Part shown: positions 9,071 to 15,108 of the stretch, one piece after another
How the letters are laid out: each line of letters begins with the position of its first letter
Numbering within the stretch: position 1 is the stretch's first letter
DNA from: DATJJW01 sp035491935
GTDB lineage: Bacteria; Pseudomonadota; Alphaproteobacteria; ATCC43930; CGMCC-115725
Direction: 5' to 3'
Assembly (NCBI GenBank): GCA_035491935.1
Contig: DATJJW010000252.1
Location: forward strand, 1 to 21,659
DNA length: 21,659 nucleotides
The notes under the pieces: model-generated
Told to the model about the DNA's origin: nothing
Databases searched by the model: none
What the model saw: only the letters and a program-made list of their open reading frames with translations
Translations under genes and position numbers: made by a program

Positions 9071-9370
9071 ATGTATGGCTTGATCTCGAAGATGCGCGCG
9101 CTCGCCGGGGCTCGGGACCGGCTGTCTCGGCTGATTCTCGGGGGATCCGGGACGATGCCGGGTTGCCTCAGCTATGTGGTCGCACATGATCCTGACGATG
9201 CCGATGCGCTGTGGATTACCGAGGTCTGGGACAGCGAGGCGAGCCACAAGGCTTCGCTCGGCCTGCCGGCGGTGCAGGAGGCGATTGCCATGGCCCGGCC
9301 GCTGATCGCGGGCTTCGACAGCCGGGTCGTCACGGCGCCGATCGGCGGGATCGGCCTTCCCACCGCCTGA
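9071..9370 (+). CDS. ABM-domain putative quinol monooxygenase
   Basis: A 99-aa single-domain protein of the antibiotic biosynthesis monooxygenase (ABM, dimeric alpha-beta barrel) family. It begins MYGLISKMRALAGARDRL and contains GCLSYVVAHDP and LWITEVWDSEASHKASL, typical of the YgiN-like small enzymes that act on quinols or other aromatic substrates; the substrate cannot be read from sequence. A strong AGGAGGGG lies just upstream of the ATG. It is the first gene of a plus-strand trio with the DGPF protein and an ECF sigma factor; such small enzymes are frequent companions of ECF sigma factors. No convincing promoter was found in the 85-bp gap to the divergent dprA. Confidence 0.85.
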   Translation: MYGLISKMRALAGARDRLSRLILGGSGTMPGCLSYVVAHDPDDADALWITEVWDSEASHKASLGLPAVQEAIAMARPLIAGFDSRVVTAPIGGIGLPTA

Positions 9371-9392
9371 ATCCGAGAAACTTCAACTCGCC

Positions 9393-9419
9393 TGTCGCAA
9401 TCGGATGTCGTCGGACGTC
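9393..9419 (+). promoter_or_regulatory. Candidate ECF-type promoter of the DGPF gene
   Basis: TGTCGC (9393-9398) is separated by exactly 17 nt from CGTC (9416-9419). This fits the promoter described, as I recall it, for ECF42 sigma factors (TGTCGA at -35, CGA/TC at -10). It lies directly upstream of the DGPF gene that precedes an ECF42-type sigma gene, so autoregulation is likely. The same element with the same spacing recurs at 15049-15075. Confidence 0.55.
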
Positions 9420-9427
9420 CTAGGATC

Positions 9428-9814
9428 ATGAAGGAGCTTTCCATACTTTACGCCATTCTTTGCTACGATTCCGAAGAGGCCGTCACGGCCTGGAGCAAGG
9501 AATACGAAGCCCAGGTCATGGAGCGGCTGATCGCGGTGCAGGAGCCGCTGGCCGCCCAGGGCAAGCTGGGGCCTGTCGCCCGGCTGCTGCCGACCACGGC
9601 GGCCACGACCATCCGCAAGGGGGCGGAGCCGCTGATCCTCGACGGTCCCTTCGCCGAGACGAAGGAACAGCTTCTGGGATTCTACGTCGTCGATTGCGCC
9701 GACCTGGAGGAGGCGACGGCGATCGCATTCGATCTTGCCAAGGCCAGTGGTTCGGCCGGTGCCTTCGAACTGCGGCCGCTCATGCTGTTCCGGCCGGGGA
9801 CCCTGACCTCATGA
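9428..9814 (+). CDS. DGPF/YCII-type protein linked to the ECF sigma factor
   Basis: A small protein (128 aa from ATG 9428) of the YCII-related DGPF family, with the hallmark ILDGPFAETKEQLLGFY (DGPF at residues 72-75). Such proteins are the standard genomic partner of ECF42-type sigma factors; their biochemical role is unknown. The start is doubtful. Relatives, from memory, begin MLYAILCY, which matches residues 6-13 here (ILYAILCY) with ATA as codon 6 at 9443-9445. A perfect AAGGAG at 9431-9436 stands 6 nt before that ATA, whereas ATG 9428 has only AGGA 2 nt before it and would be almost leaderless from the promoter at 9393-9419. The sigma gene follows after 16 nt. Confidence 0.9.
   Translation: MKELSILYAILCYDSEEAVTAWSKEYEAQVMERLIAVQEPLAAQGKLGPVARLLPTTAATTIRKGAEPLILDGPFAETKEQLLGFYVVDCADLEEATAIAFDLAKASGSAGAFELRPLMLFRPGTLTS
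9431..9436 (+). promoter_or_regulatory. AAGGAG ribosome binding site pointing to an ATA start
   Basis: The hexamer AAGGAG forms codons 2-3 of the ATG-started reading of the DGPF gene but is ideally placed, 6 nt, before ATA at 9443-9445. That ATA sits where related proteins have their initiator Met. A start site near 9426 predicted from the upstream promoter would give a leader of about 17 nt containing this site. Confidence 0.45.
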
Positions 9815-9830
9815 CCCGGAGTCCGAAGAC

Positions 9831-11072
9831 ATGACCGATCCCGATTGGCTGGCGGCGGCGCTCTCCGGCGCCCGGCCCCAGGCCGTTGCCGCACTTCTGC
9901 GCTATTTCCGCGATCTCGACCTTGCCGAGGAGGCGTTCCAGGAGGCGTCCTTGCGCGCGCTCAGGAATTGGCCGGAAAAGGGGCCGCCGCGCGATCCGGC
10001 ATCCTGGCTGATCATGGTCGGACGTAACGTGGCGCTGGACAAGCTGCGTCGGCAGAAGCGCGAGACGATGCTACCGGACGAGGAGCAGCTTTCCGATCTG
10101 GAGGACGCCGAGGGCGCCATGGCCGCGCGGCTCGACGAATCCGATTATCGCGACGACATCTTGCGGCTGATGTTCGTCTGCTGCCATCCGGACCTGCCGG
10201 CGACACAACAGGTGGCTTTGTCGCTACGCATCGTCTCCGGCCTCTCGGTCGCGACCATCGCACGCGCCTTCCTGGTCGGCGATTCGGCGATGGAACAGCG
10301 CATCACCCGCGCCAAGGCACGCATCGCTGCCGGCAGCGTGCCCTTCGAGGCGCCGGACGCCGCCGAGCGCGCCCAGCGCTTGAACTCGGTCGCCGCCATG
10401 CTCTACCTCGTCTTCAACGAGGGCTATTCGACCGATGTCGCCAGCGCCGGCGCCCGTGCACCGCTCTGCATCGAGGCGATCCGGCTCACGCGATTGCTGC
10501 TGCGGCTCTTCCCGACGGAACCCGAGATCATGGGGCTGCTGGCCCTGATGCTGCTGCAGCATGCCCGCGCCGGCGCGCGTTTCGACAAGGCGGGGCAGGT
10601 GGTGCTGCTGGAGGACCAGGACCGTACGCTTTGGGATGCCGGCGCCATCACGGAAGGTTTGGCGCTGGTCGACAAGGCGATGCGCCATCGCCAACCCGGT
10701 CCCTACCAGGTGCAGGCGGCGATCGCGGCGCTCCATGCCAGGGCCCGCCGGGCGGAGGATACCGACTGGCCGCAGATCGATCTGCTCTATGCCACGCTGG
10801 AGAAGATGCGGCCCTCGCCGGTGGTGACGCTCAACCGTTCCGTCGCCGTCGGCAAGGTCCAGGGTCCCCAGGCGGCGCTCGACATGATCGAGCCGCTGGA
10901 AGCGCAGCTTTCCGGCTATTTCTATTTTTTCGGCGCCAAGGGTGCCTTTCTACTCCAGCTCGACCGGCAGGAAGAGGCGGCGGTGGCCTTCGACCGCGCC
11001 ATCGCGCTCGCCAAGACCGCGGCCGAAGCCGCGTTGATCCGCACCCATCTCGATCGGTTCATGAAACGCTGA
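9831..11072 (+). CDS. ECF sigma factor with TPR-like C-terminal extension (ECF42 type)
   Basis: A 413-aa RNA polymerase sigma factor. Sigma region 2 spans about residues 10-76 (LLRYFRDLDLAEEAFQEAS, then PASWLIMVGRNVALDKLRR) and region 4 about 108-165 (RIVSGLSVATIARAFLV, MEQRITRAKARI). The remaining about 235 residues are a helical, TPR-like extension with family hallmarks LYLVFNEGYS, LLEDQDRTLWD, GPYQVQAAIAALHA and PSPVVTLNRSVAV. This architecture and the DGPF neighbour define group ECF42, in which the extension, and not an anti-sigma factor, is thought to control activity; no anti-sigma gene is seen here. ATG 9831 lies 16 nt after the DGPF stop with GGAG upstream. It converges on plsY with a 28-nt gap. 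Confidence 0.93.
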   Translation: MTDPDWLAAALSGARPQAVAALLRYFRDLDLAEEAFQEASLRALRNWPEKGPPRDPASWLIMVGRNVALDKLRRQKRETMLPDEEQLSDLEDAEGAMAARLDESDYRDDILRLMFVCCHPDLPATQQVALSLRIVSGLSVATIARAFLVGDSAMEQRITRAKARIAAGSVPFEAPDAAERAQRLNSVAAMLYLVFNEGYSTDVASAGARAPLCIEAIRLTRLLLRLFPTEPEIMGLLALMLLQHARAGARFDKAGQVVLLEDQDRTLWDAGAITEGLALVDKAMRHRQPGPYQVQAAIAALHARARRAEDTDWPQIDLLYATLEKMRPSPVVTLNRSVAVGKVQGPQAALDMIEPLEAQLSGYFYFFGAKGAFLLQLDRQEEAAVAFDRAIALAKTAAEAALIRTHLDRFMKR

Positions 11073-11100
11073 GAAGGTTGAGACCAGCTTCCTTGAGGGG

Positions 11101-11718
11101 TCAGGTCGACCGCTTGAGCTTGATCTTGCTCTCGGTGCCGGCGACCAGGCGGCGGATGTTTTCGCGGTGCCGGATGACGATGAGCAAAGCGAGGAAGAGG
11201 GCGAGCAACGCCAGGCGCGGCCCCGATACTACCAGCGAGACGAGCGGGCTGGTGCCGGCTGCGATCAAGGCCGCGAGCGAGGAATAGCGAAGTGCGAAGG
11301 CGGTGATGAGCCAGATGGCCAAGGCCGCCAACCCGACGGGCCAGGACAGCGCCAGCAGCACGCCCAAGGCGGTGGCGACGCCCTTGCCGCCGTTGAAGCC
11401 CAGCCAAACCGGGCAGATATGGCCGAGGAAGGAGGCGGCCGCCGCCAAGAGGGGCAAGGTTTCGGCATCGGCCGGTGCCATATGCCAGTAGCTCGCGGCC
11501 AACCGGGCCAGCACCACAGCCACGGCGCCCTTGCCGGCATCCAGGATCAGCGTCGCCGCCGCCAGCCCCTTGCGGCCGGTGCGCAGCACATTGGTGGCGC
11601 CGATATTGCCGGAGCCGATCTTGCGGATGTCGCCTGCGCCCGTGGCCTTGGTCAGTACCAGGCCGAAGGGGATCGAGCCCAGCAGATAGGCCAGTACCAC
11701 GCAGATGATGAAGACCAT
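11101..11718 (-). CDS. plsY: Glycerol-3-phosphate acyltransferase PlsY
   Basis: This inner-membrane enzyme transfers the acyl group from acyl phosphate to glycerol-3-phosphate, the first step of phospholipid synthesis. The 205-aa protein is strongly hydrophobic with several membrane segments and the three family motifs: GSIPFG with GSGNIGATN (14-44), GHICPVWLGFNGGKGVAT (99-116) and RHRENIRRL (183-191). The length is normal. Its ATG lies 3 nt past the pyrC stop, so it is the last gene of a pyrB-pyrC-plsY operon; it has no evident Shine-Dalgarno and may depend on translational coupling. The plus-strand sigma gene ends 28 nt beyond its stop. Confidence 0.97.
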   Translation of the reverse strand: MVFIICVVLAYLLGSIPFGLVLTKATGAGDIRKIGSGNIGATNVLRTGRKGLAAATLILDAGKGAVAVVLARLAASYWHMAPADAETLPLLAAAASFLGHICPVWLGFNGGKGVATALGVLLALSWPVGLAALAIWLITAFALRYSSLAALIAAGTSPLVSLVVSGPRLALLALFLALLIVIRHRENIRRLVAGTESKIKLKRST

Positions 11719-11721
11719 GGA

Positions 11722-13053
11722 TCAGGCGTCCGAATGGGCAGTTTCGGAATAGGTCTGGCGGCCGCCGACGAAGGTCGCCACGACCTTGCCCTGGACCGGC
11801 AGCCCATGGAACGGCGTGTTGGTGGCGCCTGAATGGAATTGTCCCGCATCGATGCGCCAGGGCCGGTCGAGGTCGAACAGCACCAGATCGGCGATGGCGC
11901 CGAGCGAGAGGCGACCGACCGGCAGGCGCAAGATGTCCGCCGGCCCTTGGGTCAGCGCGCGCAGGACCAGCTGCAACGGCATCTCGCCCCGATGATAGAG
12001 GCCGAGCGACAGGGGCAGCAGCGTCTCCAGTCCCACCGCACCCGGGGTCGCCGAGGTGAAGGGCACGCGCTTCTCGTCCTCGTCGACCGCCGCATGGTCG
12101 GAGGCGATGGCGTCGATCGTGCCGTCGGCCAGGCCTTGCAGCACGGCGCGGCGATGCGTCTCGCTGCGCAGCGGCGGCGACAGCTTGGCGTGGGTGCTGT
12201 AGCCGTCGATCGCAGTCTCGTTCAGCGTGAAATAGGGCGGCGTGGTATCGCAGGTGACGGGTAATCCTTTCGCCTTGGCCTGGCGGATCGCCTCGACGGC
12301 GCCGGCCGTCGAGATGTGGGCCGCGTGATAGCGCCCGCCGGTGAGCTCGACCAGGCGCAGATCGCGCTCCAGCATCATTAGTTCGGCGACTTCCGGAATG
12401 CCGGGCAGGCCCATCCGTGTCGCCATCTCACCTTCGGTGGCGGCGCCGCCATCGGCCAGTTTCGGTTCCTCCGGGTGCTGCATGACCAGCTGGTCGAAGG
12501 TCCGGGCGTAGCTCAAGGCCCTGCGCATGACCATGGCCGAGGCGACCGGCTTGACGCCATCGGTGAAGCCAAGCGCACCCGCCTGGGCCAGGAGGCCCAT
12601 CTCGGTGATGTTCTTGCCCGCCAGCCCATGGGTGACGGCGCCATAGGTGTGCAGGCGGACGAGGCCGGTGCGGCGTGCCCGGCGCGTGACGAAATCGACC
12701 AGCGATGCGTCGTCGACCACGGGATCGGTGTTGGGCAGGCCCACGACGGAGGTGACGCCGCCGGATGCCGCGGCTTTTGCTATCTCCTCCAGCGTCTCGA
12801 CATGTTCATGGCCGGGCTCGCGCAGATGCACGCGCATATCCACCAGGCCGGGGGCGAGGCAAAGGCCCGTGGCGTCGATGCGCTGGCACTCGGCCGGCGC
12901 GGTCTTGACCGCGTCTTCCCCGAAACCGGCGATGACACCGTCGGATACGAGCAGAGAAGAAATCTCGTCCCGGTGCGTCCAGGGATCGACGAGGCGGGCG
13001 TTGGTGAAAAGGATGGAGTTCATGGCGTTGGAGTTCGGGGCGTTGGAGTTCAT
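11722..13053 (-). CDS. pyrC: Dihydroorotase-family protein (PyrC, possibly non-catalytic)
   Basis: A 443-aa type I dihydroorotase homologue; active enzymes close carbamoyl aspartate to dihydroorotate in pyrimidine synthesis. Family landmarks are GLVDMRVHLREPGHEH (69-84), LPNTDPVVDD, FTDG (163-166), His193, AAHIST (His246) and ASDHAA (Asp319). The first histidine of the metal-binding HxH is Arg74 (RVH), and the usual Asp-Asp of FTDDG is a single Asp. Other ligands are kept. It could therefore be a weakened enzyme or a structural partner of PyrB, as PyrC' is in Pseudomonas. ATG 13053 is chosen because GGGGAGG lies 8 nt upstream; a second in-frame ATG at 13023 has no such site. It starts 3 nt after the pyrB stop. 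Confidence 0.93.
   Translation of the reverse strand: MNSNAPNSNAMNSILFTNARLVDPWTHRDEISSLLVSDGVIAGFGEDAVKTAPAECQRIDATGLCLAPGLVDMRVHLREPGHEHVETLEEIAKAAASGGVTSVVGLPNTDPVVDDASLVDFVTRRARRTGLVRLHTYGAVTHGLAGKNITEMGLLAQAGALGFTDGVKPVASAMVMRRALSYARTFDQLVMQHPEEPKLADGGAATEGEMATRMGLPGIPEVAELMMLERDLRLVELTGGRYHAAHISTAGAVEAIRQAKAKGLPVTCDTTPPYFTLNETAIDGYSTHAKLSPPLRSETHRRAVLQGLADGTIDAIASDHAAVDEDEKRVPFTSATPGAVGLETLLPLSLGLYHRGEMPLQLVLRALTQGPADILRLPVGRLSLGAIADLVLFDLDRPWRIDAGQFHSGATNTPFHGLPVQGKVVATFVGGRQTYSETAHSDA
13021..13053 (-). repeat. Short tandem repeat duplicating the pyrC start region
   Basis: On the minus strand the 13-mer GAACTCCAACGCC occurs twice with a 15-nt period (13039-13051 and 13024-13036), followed by a partial third copy. 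GCCATGAACTCC occurs both at the annotated start and 30 nt later, so there are two in-frame ATGs and an N-terminal MNSNAPNSNA extension on PyrC. Confidence 0.7.
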
Positions 13054-13056
13054 GGC

Positions 13057-14031
13057 TCAGGCCTCCCCCACCGCAGCCGAAGGGCCGGTATTGAGCAGCA
13101 GGTCGAGGCAGGCCATGCGCACGGCCACCCCCATTTCGACCTGCTCGCGGATCAGCGAGCGCTCGACGTCGTCGGCGACGGGGCTGGCGATCTCGACGCC
13201 GCGATTGATGGGCCCCGGATGCATGACCAGCGCGTCCGACTTGGCCCGGGACAGCTTTTCGGGGTCGAGGCCGTAGAAGTGGAAATACTCGCGGATCGAC
13301 GGCAGGAACGAGCCCTGCATGCGCTCCGTCTGCAGGCGCAGCATCATGATGATGTCGACATCGGCCAGGCCGCGCGCCATGTCGTGGAACACCTCGACGC
13401 CCAGCCGCTCGACCTGGGTCGGCAGCAATGTGCGCGGCGCCACGACCCGGACCCGCGCACCCATGATGTTGAGCAGCGCGATGTTCGACCGGGCGACGCG
13501 CGAATGCAGCACGTCGCCGCAGATCGCGACGGTAAGGCCGTTCAGCGTGCCCTTGCGCCGCCGGATGGTCAGCGCATCGAGCAGCGCCTGGGTCGGATGC
13601 GCATGCATGCCGTCGCCGCCATTGATGACTGAGCAGTTGACGCTCTCGGCCAGGAGCTTGACCGCGCCGCTTTCCGGATGGCGCACGACCAGCGCGTCCA
13701 GGTTCATGGCGTTCAAGGTCAAGGCGGTGTCGAGCAGCGTCTCGCCCTTCTTTACCGAGGTGGTCGCGACCGACATGTTGATGACATCGGCGCCCAGCCG
13801 CTTGCCGGCCAGCTCGAAGCTGGTGCGGGTGCGCGTCGAGTTCTCGAAGAACAGGTTGATCAGCGTGCGGCCACGCAGGGAACTGCGCTTCTTCTCAGCC
13901 GATCGGTTGAGCTCGATATAGCCCTCCGACCGGTCGAGGATGAGCGTGATGTCCGCGGCACTCAGCCCCTCGATGGCGAGGAGATGGCGGTGCGGGAAGA
14001 CGGGCGAGGGTTCGGCTTTGGCGTGTTCCAT
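13057..14031 (-). CDS. pyrB: Aspartate carbamoyltransferase catalytic subunit
   Basis: ATCase condenses aspartate with carbamoyl phosphate, the committed step of pyrimidine synthesis. The 324-aa protein carries the carbamoyl phosphate loop STRTRTSFE (65-73), the lysine loop SVKKGETL (92-99), HPTQALLD (145-152), GDVLHSRVARS (172-182), LRLQTER (231-237) and HPGPINRGVEI (271-281), so all main active-site elements are present. The frame extends 23 codons upstream, but MEHAKAEPSPVFPHRHLL fits the family and ATG 14029-14031 sits right behind a promoter. It is the first gene of pyrB-pyrC-plsY; no pyrI is nearby, in line with the form that pairs with a dihydroorotase-like subunit. Confidence 0.97.
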   Translation of the reverse strand: MEHAKAEPSPVFPHRHLLAIEGLSAADITLILDRSEGYIELNRSAEKKRSSLRGRTLINLFFENSTRTRTSFELAGKRLGADVINMSVATTSVKKGETLLDTALTLNAMNLDALVVRHPESGAVKLLAESVNCSVINGGDGMHAHPTQALLDALTIRRRKGTLNGLTVAICGDVLHSRVARSNIALLNIMGARVRVVAPRTLLPTQVERLGVEVFHDMARGLADVDIIMMLRLQTERMQGSFLPSIREYFHFYGLDPEKLSRAKSDALVMHPGPINRGVEIASPVADDVERSLIREQVEMGVAVRMACLDLLLNTGPSAAVGEA

Positions 14032-14038
14032 GGGCCGA

Positions 14039-14067
14039 CGTATAGGCGTTGCCCGGACGCTAGACAA
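14039..14067 (-). promoter_or_regulatory. Sigma70-type promoter of the pyrB-pyrC-plsY operon
   Basis: On the minus strand TTGTCT (14062-14067) and TATACG (14039-14044) are 17 bp apart, each matching four of six consensus bases. The -10 box ends only 7 nt before the pyrB ATG and no Shine-Dalgarno is visible, so a transcript from here would be leaderless or nearly so. Confidence 0.4.
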
Positions 14068-14118
14068 GCGCCAGGAAGGGCAGACGGGCAGGGGAAGCAA
14101 GTGAGGGCGGCGACGTGC

Positions 14119-14514
14119 CTAGCTGATCACGCTGAGGGTCGTGTTGTCCTGGGCATTGGCAACCTGCACCGTGGTCAGGGCCGCCTGGAATTGCTGCTGG
14201 GCCGCGACCAGCGACAGGGTCTGCTGAGTCGGATCGTTCGGGCCTTGCGAGCCGCCGGTGGGCTCGGCCGTGGTCGAGGCATCGGCACCCGGCGCCGTGC
14301 CGAGCGCGGTATGCAGCGCATTGTAGGCATTGCCCGAAACGCCGCCTGGCTGCGTGCCCGTCGTGGTTGCAACCACTGCCGAGGAGCCGAAGGGTGCCGA
14401 TGGCGTGGGCGTCGAGTTGCCGTCAGGCGCGTTCGCGACGCTGCTGGCCGTGACACCAACCTGATATTGTGCGGCGTAGAGCCCGGCGTTCGATATGGCG
14501 CTGATGGCGGACAC
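14119..14514 (-). CDS. Small Lys/Arg-free protein resembling flagellar rod/hook axial proteins
   Basis: A 131-aa protein of unknown function starting at GTG 14512-14514. The N-terminal part (SAISAISNAGLYAAQYQVGV then ASSVANA, residues 2-29) and the C-terminal part (LVAAQQQFQAALTTVQVANA then LSVIS, 102-131) resemble the two terminal helices that pair in flagellar rod and hook proteins such as FlgC and FlgG; the middle (30-95) is a Pro/Ser/Thr/Gly/Ala-rich linker. It contains no Lys, Arg, Cys or Trp and only five acidic residues. There is no signal peptide, as expected for type III exported axial proteins. No flagellar genes are near. A GGGG lies 9-12 nt upstream of the GTG. The similarity is by eye and could be convergent; the reading frame itself looks real. 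Confidence 0.65.
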   Translation of the reverse strand: MSAISAISNAGLYAAQYQVGVTASSVANAPDGNSTPTPSAPFGSSAVVATTTGTQPGGVSGNAYNALHTALGTAPGADASTTAEPTGGSQGPNDPTQQTLSLVAAQQQFQAALTTVQVANAQDNTTLSVIS

Positions 14515-14657
14515 GGGATTGCTGCCCCGAAAAAATCTTGGTCACTCAATCAGAGCGCTCAAAGTCGACAAGAGTCAAGAGCGAGGCGGAGCGGCGGGAT
14601 TGGAACCATTGCGTGCGGCCGGCGCTTGCCTTCACGAGACTGACGAAGGAGTCGGGT

Positions 14658-15032
14658 ATGCCGGAAGATGTCACGGCCATCGCGCGCCGCAGCTACCAAG
14701 CCTATGTCGATAAGGATCGTGCCGCTATCGAGGCGCTGGTATCCCCGGATTTCCATTTCACCAGCCCGCTCGACAATCGTCTCGACCGGGCGGCTTATCT
14801 GGAGCGTTGTTGGCCGAACAGCCGGCATCTCGTCGATTTCCGCTTCATCCATCTGCTGCCCGATGGCGAGCGCGTCTTCGTGACCTATGAGGCGACGACC
14901 GACAGCGGCAGACGCCTGCGCAACACCGAGATCCTGACCATACGTGCCGGCCGCCTTATCGAGGCCGAGGTCTATTTCGGCTGGTTGCTGCCTCATCCGG
15001 CGCCGCCGGGCGGCTTCGTCGATCAATCTTGA
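14658..15032 (+). CDS. SnoaL-like / NTF2-fold protein
   Basis: A 124-aa single-domain protein of the SnoaL-like (NTF2-fold) superfamily, with the typical opening AIARRSYQAYVDKDRAAIEAL, then SPDFHFTSPLDN, and closing strands ILTIRAGRLIEAEVYFGW. Members bind or convert small hydrophobic ligands; no substrate can be assigned. The open frame continues 40 codons upstream, but ATG 14658 has AAGGAG 7 nt before it and the conserved domain starts there. It precedes the DHFR-like gene by 76 nt on the same strand, with a candidate ECF promoter between them. Proteins of this kind are common neighbours or targets of ECF sigma factors. Confidence 0.85.
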   Translation: MPEDVTAIARRSYQAYVDKDRAAIEALVSPDFHFTSPLDNRLDRAAYLERCWPNSRHLVDFRFIHLLPDGERVFVTYEATTDSGRRLRNTEILTIRAGRLIEAEVYFGWLLPHPAPPGGFVDQS

Positions 15033-15048
15033 AAAAAGCCGATGGGCA

Positions 15049-15075
15049 TGTCGGGTCGTCGGTGCCTCTTCCGTC
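15049..15075 (+). promoter_or_regulatory. Candidate ECF-type promoter of the DHFR-like gene
   Basis: TGTCGG (15049-15054) is separated by exactly 17 nt from CGTC (15072-15075), the same element and spacing as upstream of the DGPF gene at 9393-9419. The predicted start site near 15082 leaves a leader of about 27 nt with GGAG before the ATG at 15109. Confidence 0.5.
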
Positions 15076-15108
15076 CTTGGGATAGATCACACGAGGATGG
15101 AGACGATC

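Noticed and set aside
12475..14643. Plus-strand open frames of 385 and 321 codons opposite pyrC and pyrB
   Set aside because: They overlap each other and the conserved pyr genes, and their sequences are Arg/Asp/His-rich antisense translations.
14538..14657. N-terminal extension of the SnoaL-like protein
   Set aside because: AAGGAG directly precedes ATG 14658, where the conserved domain begins, and the extra 40 residues look non-coding.
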